Made by a program: the position numbers and the translations under genes | Shown here: one piece after another, positions 35,903 to 45,338 of the stretch | Numbering within the stretch: the stretch's first letter is position 1 | Layout of the letters: each line of letters starts with the position of its first letter | The notes under the pieces: model-generated | What the model saw: only the letters and a program-made list of their open reading frames with translations | Database searches by the model: none | Told to the model about the DNA's origin: nothing | From: Terrisporobacter vanillatitrophus | Lineage (GTDB): Bacteria > Bacillota > Clostridia > Peptostreptococcales > Peptostreptococcaceae | Length of the DNA: 64,000 bases | Direction: 5' to 3' | Assembly: GCF_051148895.1 (NCBI RefSeq) | Contig: NZ_CP154625.1 | Coordinates: forward strand, 1,116,001-1,180,000

Positions 35903-36913
35903 GTGGGAAAACAGAAAAAGAAAAGAATGGCATTAATGATTATGATGCTTGGAATTATACTACTTGTAGGTGGTATAGTAGTATCAATATCACTGGGTGC
36001 TAAAAATATAGATATTGGAACCATAATAAGTAGTATTTTTTCAGATAAAAATGATATAAATACAAAAATAATTAGAGATGTAAGAATACCAAGGGCTCTT
36101 GCAGCTACATTAGTTGGAGGCTTTTTAGCTGTATCAGGTGCCATAATGCAAGGTATAACTAGAAATCCCATAGCGGAGCCATCAGTAATGGGTATTACTC
36201 AAGGAGCTACATTTATGATAGCAGTAGCTTTAGTACTACAAAGAATTAATCCTGACTTAGTTCTAAATAGTTTTACGAAAATGATATTTGCCTTTTTGGG
36301 AGCTAGTATAAGTGGACTTTTAGTTTATTTTATAAGTTCTAGAAGCATTAGAAAAGTTGATCCAGTAAAGCTAGCACTAGCTGGAACGGCAATGGGGACT
36401 TTATTAATTTCACTGGCTATGGGAATTTCTATGTACTTTAACTTATCGCAGGAATTAAGTTTTTGGATATCTGGCGGACTTACATCAGCTAAGTGGCAAG
36501 GAGTTAATTTGCTTCTAATAGTAGGAGGAATAGGATTTGTTGCAGCAATGATAATGGCACCCAAAATTACAATATTAAGTTTAGGTGAAGAAGTAGCTAT
36601 AGGATTAGGTCAAAAAACTAACTTAGTAAGATTAGTATCCTTAATAATTGTAATATCACTTACAGGAGCATCAGTCTCAGTAGCTGGAAATATAGTATTT
36701 GTGGGACTTATAGTTCCTCAAATAATTAGAGGTATTATAGGATCAGACTATAAATATATAATTCCATTATCAATGTTATTTGGATCAGTTTTATTAGTAT
36801 ATAGTGATATACTAGCAAGAATGATTAACCCTCCTTATGAGACGCCAATTGGATCTTTAACAGCACTGCTTGGAGTTCCAATATTTATTTACCTTGTGAG
36901 AAAGGAGAGTTAA
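35903..36913 (+). CDS. FecCD-family iron ABC transporter permease 1
   Basis: Integral membrane protein (336 aa) with about ten predicted helices. Seen: the family marker IRDVRIPRALAATLVGGFLA after the first helix, ISGAIMQGITRNPIAEPSVM (SGAIMQG), the cytoplasmic coupling region LGEEVAIGLGQ (GxEVAxxLG), and PQIIRGIIGSDY near the end. GTG start with AAGGAGG. It forms the channel with permease 2, which starts 6 nt later. Confidence 0.92.
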   Translation: MGKQKKKRMALMIMMLGIILLVGGIVVSISLGAKNIDIGTIISSIFSDKNDINTKIIRDVRIPRALAATLVGGFLAVSGAIMQGITRNPIAEPSVMGITQGATFMIAVALVLQRINPDLVLNSFTKMIFAFLGASISGLLVYFISSRSIRKVDPVKLALAGTAMGTLLISLAMGISMYFNLSQELSFWISGGLTSAKWQGVNLLLIVGGIGFVAAMIMAPKITILSLGEEVAIGLGQKTNLVRLVSLIIVISLTGASVSVAGNIVFVGLIVPQIIRGIIGSDYKYIIPLSMLFGSVLLVYSDILARMINPPYETPIGSLTALLGVPIFIYLVRKES

Positions 36914-36919
36914 TAAAAT

Positions 36920-37927
36920 ATGAAAAAGAACAAGAAATATTTATTAGTTACAGGAATATTATTAACTTTAATATTAATCACATTTTTAGTTAGTTTAAAT
37001 ATGGGTTCTCTATCAATAGAACCTTTTGATGTAATAAAAACTTTTTTAGGACAAGGATCCAAGGCACATGAAATTGCTATATTCAAATTGAGACTACCTA
37101 GAATTGTAATTGCCATATTAGTAGGTACGGCTTTAGCTACTTCAGGTACAATTTTACAGGGTGTTACAAAAAATGATTTGGCAGACTCGGGAATACTTGG
37201 TATAAACTCAGGTTCAGCCTTATTTGTAGTAATATATATTTACTTTATGAATGGAAACGTATATGACGGTGTAAGTAATTTAACAATATTCACTATGCCA
37301 ATAGTGGCTTTAAGTGGAGCACTATTTGCGGCTTTTTTAATCTATATACTTGCATGGAATAAGGGAATAAGCTCTTCGAGATTATTATTAATAGGTATAG
37401 GAGTAAATATAGCATTTACTTCATTACTTACAATCTTCCAACTTAAATTTACTACACAAGAATTCAACAGAGTGATGGCTTGGACCTCTGGTAGTATTTG
37501 GGGTTCTAACTGGAAATATGTAATGGCTATTCTACCATTTATCATAATATTAATGGCACTTACACTTTATAAATCTAGATATTTAGATGCTCTAAATCTA
37601 GGCGATGAAGTAGCTACGGGACTGGGAATAGAGGTAGAAAAAGAAAGAAGAAAATTAATAATATATGCTGTTGTATTATCAGGTGTATCCACATCTGTGG
37701 CAGGAAGTATAGGTTTTTTAGGGCTTGTTGCTCCTCATATAGCTAGGAAATTAGTGGGACCAAAGCATAATAAACTGATTCCTACAGCAGCGTTTATAGG
37801 TATTTTAATTTTATTAGTTGGAGATACCATATCAAGAAATATCATAGCACCTATGGAAATTCCAGTGGGAATAGTTGTAGCTATAATAGGTGTACCATAC
37901 TTTATTTATTTAATGTTAGCAGAGTAG
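36920..37927 (+). CDS. FecCD-family iron ABC transporter permease 2
   Basis: Second permease subunit (335 aa, about ten helices). Seen: KLRLPRIVIAILVGTALATS, GTILQGVTKNDLADSGILG, the coupling loop LGDEVATGLGIEVEK and APHIARKLVGPKHNK. It pairs with permease 1 as in FepD/FepG-type transporters. It is separated from permease 1 by 6 nt and is followed 15 nt later by the ATPase gene. Confidence 0.92.
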   Translation: MKKNKKYLLVTGILLTLILITFLVSLNMGSLSIEPFDVIKTFLGQGSKAHEIAIFKLRLPRIVIAILVGTALATSGTILQGVTKNDLADSGILGINSGSALFVVIYIYFMNGNVYDGVSNLTIFTMPIVALSGALFAAFLIYILAWNKGISSSRLLLIGIGVNIAFTSLLTIFQLKFTTQEFNRVMAWTSGSIWGSNWKYVMAILPFIIILMALTLYKSRYLDALNLGDEVATGLGIEVEKERRKLIIYAVVLSGVSTSVAGSIGFLGLVAPHIARKLVGPKHNKLIPTAAFIGILILLVGDTISRNIIAPMEIPVGIVVAIIGVPYFIYLMLAE

Positions 37928-37942
37928 AAAGAGGGGAAAATT

Positions 37943-38728
37943 ATGACAGCTATAAGTACTAAAAATTTAAATATATCTTACGGAAATTTGGATATTGTTA
38001 AAGACTTGAATTTAGAAATACCACGTGGAAAAATAACTACTATAATAGGTGCCAATGGTTGTGGCAAATCTACAATTTTAAAAACTATTGCAAGAATATT
38101 AGCACCTAAAAGTGGTGACATATTTATAAATGAAAAAAATATAAAAGAACAATCTTCAAAAGATTTAGCCAAAACTATGGCAGTACTGCCTCAAAGCCCA
38201 CAAGCACCAAAGGGACTTACAGTGGAAGAGTTAATAGCTTATGGAAGATTTCCACATCAAAAAGGTTTTGGAAGATTAAAAGAAGATGATGAAGATATAG
38301 TAACTTGGGCATTGGAAGTTACGGGGATAAAAGAATTTAGAGATAGAGCAATTGAAGCTTTATCTGGAGGTCAAAGACAAAGAGCTTGGATAGCAATGGC
38401 ACTAGCTCAACAAACAGATATACTAGTGCTAGATGAGCCAACTACTTATTTAGACTTAGCTCATCAGCTAGAAGTATTAAATTTATTACAAGAACTAAAT
38501 GAAAAACATAAGACAACAATTGTTATGGTTATACATGAATTAAACAATGCAGCAAGGTTTGCTCATCATATGATAGGAATAAAAAAAGGAAAAATAGCTT
38601 GTGAGGGAAGTGCTCATGAAGTAATGACAAAGGAAAATCTTAAAGAACTATTTAATATTGATGCAGAAATCGTGGAAGATCCTAGATCTAAAAAGCCTGT
38701 TTGTATAACTTATGATATGGTAGGATAG
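37943..38728 (+). CDS. Iron ABC transporter ATP-binding protein
   Basis: FepC/FhuC-type ATPase, 261 aa. Seen: Walker A IGANGCGKSTIL, Q-loop VLPQSPQAPKG, ABC signature LSGGQRQRAWIAMALAQ, Walker B ILVLDEPTTYLDL and switch His VIHELN. It energises uptake through the two preceding permeases. The start has AGAGGGG; the MATE gene begins 8 nt after its stop. Confidence 0.94.
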   Translation: MTAISTKNLNISYGNLDIVKDLNLEIPRGKITTIIGANGCGKSTILKTIARILAPKSGDIFINEKNIKEQSSKDLAKTMAVLPQSPQAPKGLTVEELIAYGRFPHQKGFGRLKEDDEDIVTWALEVTGIKEFRDRAIEALSGGQRQRAWIAMALAQQTDILVLDEPTTYLDLAHQLEVLNLLQELNEKHKTTIVMVIHELNNAARFAHHMIGIKKGKIACEGSAHEVMTKENLKELFNIDAEIVEDPRSKKPVCITYDMVG

Positions 38729-38736
38729 GAGAAATA

Positions 38737-40080
38737 ATGGAAAATCAAGGAGCATTAAGACATGAAAATATAAGTAAATTACTGATTAAGTATTCAGTTC
38801 CTGCCATCCTTGCTATGATGGTTACTTCGTTATATAACACAGTTGATAGAGCATTTGTAGGTTCCATGGAAAATGTAGGTCCTTTAGCTATATCAGGACT
38901 AGGAATTACAATGCCACTATTTACCATACTTGGAGCCTTTTGTGTGGCTATAGCTGTAGGTGGAAGTACTAATATATCAATTAAACTTGGAGAAGAAAAT
39001 AAAGAAGAAGCAGAAAAAATCATGGGAAGTACTGTGGCTTTAGAATTTGCGGTGGGAATTATTATGGTATTGGTAGGAATCTTTTTCTTAGATAAGATCC
39101 TTTATGCTTTTGGTGCAAGTGATGATACGATAAAATATGCGAAAGATTATATGAGTGTAATCTTTGCTGGTGCTTGGTTCAACCTACCTGGATTTGCACT
39201 TAATAGTTGTATAAGAGGAGAAGGTAATCCAAAGCTAGCAGCAAGAATGATGATAACTTCATGTGTTCTTAACTTAACATTAGATCCCATATTTATCTTT
39301 GGGTTAGATATGGGAATAAAAGGAGCAGCTATAGGCACAGTAATTTGTCAGCTATTCATATTTATTTGGTCAATTTATTACTTTACTCTTGGTAAATCAA
39401 ACTTAAAATTAAAATTTAAGAATATAAGATTAGATAAAAAATTAATAAAAATAATATTAGCTATAGCAGTAACGCCATTTTTTATGGAAATAGCTGCCGG
39501 ATCTATACATTTAGTTACAAATAAAGTATTAAAAGTATACGGAGGAGATTTATCTATAGGTGCCATGACAGCAGTTACATCAATTTCTCTAATGTTTTTA
39601 ATGCCTATATTTGGACTAAGCCAAGGTATGCAAACTATAATTGCTTATAATTATGGAGCCAAACAATTAGGTAGAGCTAGAAAAACTCTTTTTCTTGGAA
39701 TCTTATATGGAACAATAATTTTAACCATAGGGTTTATTTTAGTTAAATTATTTCCAGAAGTTTTTGTTGGAATATTTACAAAAGATGAAATTTTAATGAA
39801 TATGGCAATTGAAGGAATAAATATAAATTTAACTACATTACCTATAGTTGGAATATCAGTACTTGGTTCTGTTTATTTCCAATCCATAGGAGAAGCTAAA
39901 AAGTCTATGTTTTTAAGTTTACTTAGACAGGTAATTATATTAATACCAGTTATAATAATAGTTCCAAAAATGTATGGATTAAAAGGAGTATGGGCATCTC
40001 AGCCAATAGCAGATTTTCTAGCTATGTTTATAGTGGCAATATTCCTATGCAAAGAATTTAAAAAAGATAAAATGAATTAA
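38737..40080 (+). CDS. MATE-family efflux transporter 1
   Basis: 447-residue membrane protein with about twelve hydrophobic helices, two halves of the MATE fold. Seen: VPAILAMMVTSLYNTVDRAF at the N-terminus, LTLDPIFIFGLDMGIKGAA in helix 5-6, and SQGMQTIIAYNYGAKQ in the second half. It is the last gene of the Fur-controlled iron operon, 8 nt after the ATPase and with no promoter between, so it is probably co-regulated by iron. Substrate unknown; export of a metallophore or of a toxic iron chelate is possible. Confidence 0.88.
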   Translation: MENQGALRHENISKLLIKYSVPAILAMMVTSLYNTVDRAFVGSMENVGPLAISGLGITMPLFTILGAFCVAIAVGGSTNISIKLGEENKEEAEKIMGSTVALEFAVGIIMVLVGIFFLDKILYAFGASDDTIKYAKDYMSVIFAGAWFNLPGFALNSCIRGEGNPKLAARMMITSCVLNLTLDPIFIFGLDMGIKGAAIGTVICQLFIFIWSIYYFTLGKSNLKLKFKNIRLDKKLIKIILAIAVTPFFMEIAAGSIHLVTNKVLKVYGGDLSIGAMTAVTSISLMFLMPIFGLSQGMQTIIAYNYGAKQLGRARKTLFLGILYGTIILTIGFILVKLFPEVFVGIFTKDEILMNMAIEGININLTTLPIVGISVLGSVYFQSIGEAKKSMFLSLLRQVIILIPVIIIVPKMYGLKGVWASQPIADFLAMFIVAIFLCKEFKKDKMN

Positions 40081-40089
40081 TAAATAATA

Positions 40090-40137
40090 AAAAATAGCAC
40101 TTACTATATAAATAATGCTTAGTGAGTGCTATTTTTT
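40090..40137. terminator. Bidirectional terminator between MATE 1 and the 75-aa gene
   Basis: A 17-bp stem (AAAAATAGCACTTACTA / TAGTGAGTGCTATTTTT, one wobble) with A- and T-runs on both sides, serving the convergent genes. Confidence 0.9.
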
Positions 40138-40138
40138 A

Positions 40139-40366
40139 TTACAGAATATTAAAGGTATATCTAATCTTTCGTGGTAAATCTAAGATGTATTCTACAGAGC
40201 CATCTGAGAAAGTATTTTTTTCATATTTTGGCATATTTCCTCCAATCCATTCCACAATAGTTTTTTCAATATTATCAGTTTTTATTTCTTTGAAAAAATT
40301 ATTATCAAAAATATATACACCAGCACAAGGGTTATAAATTTCTCTAGATACTTCATATTCTTTCAT
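40139..40366 (-). CDS. Hypothetical 75-aa protein
   Basis: The ATG at 40366 is chosen because AAAGGAGG lies 7-8 nt before it on this strand; a longer frame to 40393 has no such site. The product is small and mixed in charge, with one Cys (NPCAGVYIF) and a C-terminal strand-rich part (FSDGSVEYILDLPRK). I do not recognise a family. It has its own terminator (shared) and good ribosome binding site, so it is probably expressed. Confidence 0.6.
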   Translation of the reverse strand: MKEYEVSREIYNPCAGVYIFDNNFFKEIKTDNIEKTIVEWIGGNMPKYEKNTFSDGSVEYILDLPRKIRYTFNIL

Positions 40367-40547
40367 AAGTTTACCTCCTTTGCTAAAAACCAACTTCTTA
40401 TAATTTAATTTATTCTATAAAATAAAAAAGTATCCTTTTATTAATTGGAAATTGTAATATTATATTGAAAACATATTATTTATTAATTATAGATTAGTAC
40501 TCTATGATATAATGAATATCGAAAAATATAAATTTGTGGAGGTTTGT

Positions 40548-41471
40548 ATGAATTTTATTGCTATAGACTTTGAAACAGCAAATGAAAAAAGAGCTTCTGC
40601 ATGTTCTTTAGGGATTACTGTTGTAAAAGATAATAAAATAATAGAAGAAAAATATTGGCTAATTAAGCCAAAACCATTTAGGTTTGAATCAAGAAATATA
40701 ATTATACACGGAATTAGAGAAGAAGATGTGATTAATGAAAAAGAATTTGATGAGTTATGGCCAGAAATAAAACCATATTTAGAAAATAATTTAATAATAG
40801 CACACAATGCATCCTTTGACTTTTCTGTTCTAAGAAATACACTAGATATTTATAATTTAGAATATCCAAATTTAGATTATGCATGTACTTTAGTAACTTC
40901 AAAATTATTTTATAGATATTTAAATAATCATAAGTTAAATACAGTAAATAGACATTTAGGATACAGATTTAATCATCATCATGCCAGTGCCGATGCCACT
41001 GCTGCTGCAAATATTCTTATAAACATTTCGCAAGAATTAAATTTAAATAATATGGATGATATAGCTAATATTATAGGATTTAAGTTAGGTTGTATAGGTA
41101 ATAATACTTATTCACCATGTAAAAAAATAAGAGAAGGTGTTGTTTCAAAAAGGTGTGAAGATTATGAGTATAACAATAATTTATTTTCATCAGAAACGGA
41201 ATACTTTAAAGATAAAATAGTGGTTTTCACAGGACAACTACATTCTATGAGTAGAGCTGAAGCAACAAAGATTATTAATGATTTGGGTGGTATAACAAGG
41301 AATTCTGTTACTAAAAAAACTAATATTTTAATCACTAATGTTAATAATATTGAAGATTTGAGTCCAAATCAAATGAGTAATAAATTAAGAACCGCAGTTA
41401 ACTATATAAATCAAGGACAAGATTTAATAATAATGAATGAAGAAAAATTAGAAAAGATATTGAAAGGATAA
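40548..41471 (+). CDS. DEDDh 3'-5' exonuclease with C-terminal BRCT domain
   Basis: ATG 40548 with GGAGG (40538-40542); the upstream in-frame ATG at 40512 lies in a TATAAT (40508-40513), which argues against it. The N-terminal half is a DnaQ/epsilon-type exonuclease: FIAIDFETAN (D, E), AHNASFDFSVLR (D) and HHHASADATAAANI (H, D), all catalytic residues present. A linker follows, then a BRCT domain (about 220-305; FKDKIVVFTGQLHSMSRAEA, KTNILIT). Length 307 aa. Likely DNA repair or processing; BRCT suggests recruitment to DNA ends or nicks. Confidence 0.9.
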   Translation: MNFIAIDFETANEKRASACSLGITVVKDNKIIEEKYWLIKPKPFRFESRNIIIHGIREEDVINEKEFDELWPEIKPYLENNLIIAHNASFDFSVLRNTLDIYNLEYPNLDYACTLVTSKLFYRYLNNHKLNTVNRHLGYRFNHHHASADATAAANILINISQELNLNNMDDIANIIGFKLGCIGNNTYSPCKKIREGVVSKRCEDYEYNNNLFSSETEYFKDKIVVFTGQLHSMSRAEATKIINDLGGITRNSVTKKTNILITNVNNIEDLSPNQMSNKLRTAVNYINQGQDLIIMNEEKLEKILKG

Positions 41472-41522
41472 AAATATATTCAACAATAAAAATAAAATTT
41501 TATTGTTAAATATATTTTTTTG
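41470..41522 (+). terminator. AT-rich terminator-like hairpin
   Basis: A long A+T-only stem (around 20 bp with mismatches) ending in TTTTTT after the exonuclease gene; the low GC content makes it weaker than usual. Confidence 0.45.
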
Positions 41523-41548
41523 ACTTTATTGTATTCTAGGAGTATTAT
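41520..41548 (+). promoter_or_regulatory. Promoter of the SulP gene
   Basis: TTGACT (41520-41525), 17-nt spacer, TATTAT (41543-41548). Confidence 0.7.
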
Positions 41549-41585
41549 ACAAAAGGACGAAGCTTTAAGGAGGTAATATAATAGA

Positions 41586-42851
41586 ATGTCGCCAAAGTTA
41601 ATCACAATGTTTAGAAATAATGAAATAAGTGGTGAACAAATGAAAAATGATATAATAGCTGGATTTATTGTAGCAATAATAGCCCTTCCACTATCCATAG
41701 CATTAGCTATATCATCAGGAGTATCACCAGAGAAAGGTCTTATTACAGCTATATTTGCTGGATTTACTGTATCTTTTATAGGTGGTAGTAAGGTGCAAAT
41801 AGGAGGACCTACAGGAGCTTTTGTAGTAATCGTTTATGGGATTGTAAAAACCCACGGAATTGATGGTCTTATTATTGCAACCATAATGTCTGGAATAATA
41901 CTAGTAATTATGGGGATGTTAAAAATGGGCAATCTTATAAAATATGTTCCACAAACTGTTACAGTTGGATTTACTAGTGGAATAGCAGTTACTTTACTTA
42001 TAACACAAATTAAAGATTTGTTAGGATTAAATATAAAAGATGTTCCTGCCGAAGCATTAGACAAAATAGTAGCATATATAGAAAATATAAATAGTTTTCA
42101 TATAATTACGTTTTTTATAGGTTTAGCATGTATATTGATAATGGTATATTGGCCAAAAGTAAATAAAAGTGTGCCAGCATCAATAATTGCTTTAGTATTT
42201 GCCACATTAGTTGTAAAAATATTTAATTTAAATGTTGATACAATTGGAAGTTTATATTCTAATATATCATCAACTATACCAACACCAAGCATTCCACAAA
42301 TTAACATGGATAAAATAATTCAATTAATTCAGCCAGCCATAACTATAGCAGTTTTAGCCTCAATAGAATCACTTTTATCTTGTGTTGTTGCAGATAAGAT
42401 GATAGATGATAAACACGACTCAAATAGTGAACTTGTAGCACAAGGTTTTGGAAATATTGCCTCTGCTCTATTTGGAGGAATACCTGCAACAGGTGCCATA
42501 GCAAGAACAGCTGCAAATGTTAGAAATGGAGGAAGAAGTCCTATATCTGGAATAATCCATGCAATTACACTTCTTTTAATAATGATATTATTAATGCCAC
42601 TAGCAAAAATGATTCCTATGACAGTTTTATCTGCCATATTAATAATAGTTTCTTATAATATGGGTGAATGGAAAGAAATGAAGGAAATGATGAACTTACC
42701 TAAAATTGATGTAATTGTTCTTTTAGCAACTTTTATATTAACAATAGTATTTGATTTAGTTGTAGCAATAATAGTTGGTATGAGTATACACTTAATCTCT
42801 GTTTTATTTATAAATAATAGTGATGATAATGCTACTGAAGAAGTTGCTTAA
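41586..42851 (+). CDS. SulP-family anion transporter lacking the STAS domain
   Basis: 421-residue membrane protein with about twelve hydrophobic segments. Seen: DIIAGFIVAIIALPLSIALA (SulP signature region), GGSKVQIGGPTGAFVVIVY and PATGAIARTAANVRNGGRSP. Family members transport sulfate, bicarbonate or dicarboxylates. The protein ends with a short acidic tail (NNSDDNATEEVA) directly after the last helix, whereas most SulP proteins have a C-terminal cytoplasmic STAS domain of about 100-150 residues. The stop is clean, and no STAS coding remnant follows. Substrate unknown. Confidence 0.87.
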   Translation: MSPKLITMFRNNEISGEQMKNDIIAGFIVAIIALPLSIALAISSGVSPEKGLITAIFAGFTVSFIGGSKVQIGGPTGAFVVIVYGIVKTHGIDGLIIATIMSGIILVIMGMLKMGNLIKYVPQTVTVGFTSGIAVTLLITQIKDLLGLNIKDVPAEALDKIVAYIENINSFHIITFFIGLACILIMVYWPKVNKSVPASIIALVFATLVVKIFNLNVDTIGSLYSNISSTIPTPSIPQINMDKIIQLIQPAITIAVLASIESLLSCVVADKMIDDKHDSNSELVAQGFGNIASALFGGIPATGAIARTAANVRNGGRSPISGIIHAITLLLIMILLMPLAKMIPMTVLSAILIIVSYNMGEWKEMKEMMNLPKIDVIVLLATFILTIVFDLVVAIIVGMSIHLISVLFINNSDDNATEEVA

Positions 42852-42877
42852 TATATAAATATTTTTTAAAACACGTA

Positions 42878-42908
42878 TTGACTCTATGCTTAGTATAGAC
42901 TTTATAAT
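42878..42908 (+). promoter_or_regulatory. MerR-type promoter/operator before MATE 2
   Basis: TTGACT (42878-42883) and TATAAT (42903-42908) are separated by 19 nt, and the inverted repeat TCTAT-GCTTAGT-ATAGA (42883-42899) fills the spacer. Long spacer plus central dyad is the hallmark of MerR-activated promoters; a MerR gene lies downstream. Confidence 0.75.
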
Positions 42909-42938
42909 ATACCTTAGTATTTTAACAGGAGGTATATT

Positions 42939-44282
42939 ATGGTTACAGAATTTTTAAGTTATGCAATACCATCTGCTTTGGCAAATTTTATTTCATCTTT
43001 ATACACAGTAGTAGACGGAATATTTGTAGGGCAAGGGGTTGGTGATACGGCTTTAGCTGCCGTAAATATAGTACTTCCTTTTACTGTTGTATTATTTGGA
43101 ATAGCAAGTATGTTGGCAGTAGGTGGAGGAGCATTAGTATCAAAAAATGTTGGTGCTAATAATATAGATAAAGCATTAGATATATTTAGACAAGTAATGA
43201 AATTATTATTAATAATATGTATAGTTACAACTATAGCTTGTGTGGCATTTCCAAAACAAATAGTTAGTATGCTTGGAGCAACAGACAATTTAGAACCTAT
43301 GGCAACAGAATATTTAAGATATTATGCAATTTTTTGCACACCAAACTTAGTAGGTATAGTACTAAATTCATTTGTTAGAAATGACAATAGACCAAAACTT
43401 GCAATGGTTTCAACTATAGCAGGTGCATTTACAAATGTAATTCTTGATTATGTATTTATATTCCCATTACATATGGGCATAAAAGGAGCAGCAATAGCTA
43501 CTGGACTTGGACAAATAGTTACAGTTTCAATGCTATTACCACATTTCTTACGAAAAAGAGGAGTATTAAGCTTTGGGAATGCATCTTTAAATAAGAGTAC
43601 GTTAAAAGAAGTATTAAACGTTGGATTCCCATCATTCTTTGGACAGTTAAGTTTCTCAATAATAGTATTCTTACACAATATAGCATTCTCAAATTACATG
43701 GGAGAAATAGGAATATCAACATATAGTATAATAAACTATATAACAACAAATATATATATGGTATTATTAGGATTAACATTTGGAGCACAGCCCCTTATAA
43801 GTTATAATTTCGGTAGAAAAGACAAATATAAAATGCTTGAATTCTACAAAATTAATATAATATCATCTTTAGTAGTAAGTATAAGTGCAGCTGCAATTTG
43901 TCATGTATTTGGAACTCATGTAGTTGGCATATTTACAACAGATCCTAAAATAGCTGAACTTGCTTATAATGGTATAAAAATAGCATGTCTTGCTTATATA
44001 GTAGGAAGTGTAAACCTAGATACATTAGTTTATTATCAAGGAGTGGAAATACCTTTATTCTCAAATTTATTCTGTATATTTAGGGCAATGGTATTTTTAC
44101 CAATATGTTTATACATATTACCTAAAATATTTGGATTAAACGGAATTTGGGCAAGTGTTTTAACATCAGAATCATTAACGTTTATAGTTATGTATATAAT
44201 TGCTAATGTAAAGAAATATACAGATATTGTTTTAAATAAAGAAAAAAAAGCAGAAGCACTTGAAGAAGTCGCTATTATGTAG
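42939..44282 (+). CDS. MATE-family efflux transporter 2
   Basis: 447 aa, about twelve helices. Seen: AIPSALANFISSLYTVVDGI near the start, VILDYVFIFPLHMGIKGAA, and GLTFGAQPLISYNFGRKDK. The family exports cationic drugs or metabolites using Na+ or H+ gradients. Start behind AGGAGG. The MerR-type promoter upstream and MerR gene downstream predict drug-inducible expression. Sequence differs clearly from the other two MATE proteins in the window, so it is not a recent duplicate. Confidence 0.9.
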   Translation: MVTEFLSYAIPSALANFISSLYTVVDGIFVGQGVGDTALAAVNIVLPFTVVLFGIASMLAVGGGALVSKNVGANNIDKALDIFRQVMKLLLIICIVTTIACVAFPKQIVSMLGATDNLEPMATEYLRYYAIFCTPNLVGIVLNSFVRNDNRPKLAMVSTIAGAFTNVILDYVFIFPLHMGIKGAAIATGLGQIVTVSMLLPHFLRKRGVLSFGNASLNKSTLKEVLNVGFPSFFGQLSFSIIVFLHNIAFSNYMGEIGISTYSIINYITTNIYMVLLGLTFGAQPLISYNFGRKDKYKMLEFYKINIISSLVVSISAAAICHVFGTHVVGIFTTDPKIAELAYNGIKIACLAYIVGSVNLDTLVYYQGVEIPLFSNLFCIFRAMVFLPICLYILPKIFGLNGIWASVLTSESLTFIVMYIIANVKKYTDIVLNKEKKAEALEEVAIM

Positions 44283-44290
44283 GTATAATG

Positions 44291-44322
44291 AGGGCATTAA
44301 TATTTAAATTAATGTCCTTTTT
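44291..44322 (+). terminator. Terminator between MATE 2 and the MerR gene
   Basis: AGGGCATTAAT (44291-44301) pairs with ATTAATGTCCT (44308-44318) with one wobble and ends in TTTTT. Confidence 0.85.
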
Positions 44323-44348
44323 GCATACATAATTTTGGAGGTGATGAA

Positions 44349-45170
44349 TTGGGAAAGTATTTATCTATTGGTCAGATGGGAAAATTAAATAACTTATCAG
44401 TACAAACTTTAAGACATTATGAAAAGGTGGGAATATTAAAACCTTCTTACATAAATGAAGATACAGGTTACAGGTATTATTCTATGAAAGATTTTAATAC
44501 TATAGATTTAATAAAGCAGTGCAAGGCCATGGGATTGTCTTTAGAAGAAATAAAAGAAGTTACAAATAACTACACATCTTTAGAATCCATAGTTGATATA
44601 TTAGGTAATCAAAAGAAAATAGTAACAGAAAAAATGAAAGAATTAGAGAATATAAAAAATAAAGTGAAATCATTAGAAGCCAAAATAAAAGTATCATTAA
44701 ACAGAGGAATAAATGATATTTTTATAAAACACAATGAAGAAAGAAAATTTATTCAGTATAACTTTACTGATCGTTTTTCTGATGAGTTTGAAATTAAATT
44801 AAGAAAAATTCTTTTAGAAGTAGAAAGAAATTATGATAATGTTAATGCGGAAATAGCTTTTACCATATCTTATGAAGACGTGAAAAGAGAAGGACGAGCA
44901 GAGTGCAAAAATGTAATGATTAATTTGGGAGAAAATGTGTCTTATAAAGATGATAAAATAATTTCAATGGATAAAGGAAATTATTTGACCATGTATTTTG
45001 ATGATACTTACAGGGATTCAGGCAAATATTATGACGTAATTATGGAATACATAGAAAGTAATAATATAAAAACTATTGGAGATTTTAATGAAATATATAT
45101 AATGACTAGAGTAGGAAATGATGGGAAAGAAAAATCCCTTGGCCAAATTGAAATTTTAATAGAAGATTAG
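44349..45170 (+). CDS. MerR-family transcriptional regulator with GyrI-like effector domain
   Basis: 273 aa. N-terminal winged helix: YLSIGQMGKLNNLSVQTLRH, then EKVGILKPSYINEDTGYRYY; a dimerisation coiled coil (about 75-118); C-terminal domain (about 130-273) with the alternating strand pattern of BmrR/GyrI-type ligand-binding domains. TTG start with GGAGGTG. The nearby dyad in a 19-nt spacer upstream of MATE 2 is its most probable target; binding of a lipophilic cation would unwind that promoter. The intervening terminator implies read-through or a weak own promoter. Confidence 0.85.
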   Translation: MGKYLSIGQMGKLNNLSVQTLRHYEKVGILKPSYINEDTGYRYYSMKDFNTIDLIKQCKAMGLSLEEIKEVTNNYTSLESIVDILGNQKKIVTEKMKELENIKNKVKSLEAKIKVSLNRGINDIFIKHNEERKFIQYNFTDRFSDEFEIKLRKILLEVERNYDNVNAEIAFTISYEDVKREGRAECKNVMINLGENVSYKDDKIISMDKGNYLTMYFDDTYRDSGKYYDVIMEYIESNNIKTIGDFNEIYIMTRVGNDGKEKSLGQIEILIED

Positions 45171-45175
45171 TTAAA

Positions 45176-45219
45176 ATAAAAATGAGCTATCAAAAAATGT
45201 ATGATGGCTTATTTTTATT
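45176..45219 (+). terminator. Terminator after the MerR gene
   Basis: AAAAATGAGCTATCA pairs with TGATGGCTTATTTTT with a wobble; T-run follows. Confidence 0.75.
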
Positions 45220-45338
45220 TTGAAATTTTACATTAATTAATTATGTTATTTACTGGTAATGTATATAATCTTTATAAGCATATATTTATATAGTACAACT
45301 TATGAATTAAGTGGGAATCTATGTAAGGAGGTATTTTA

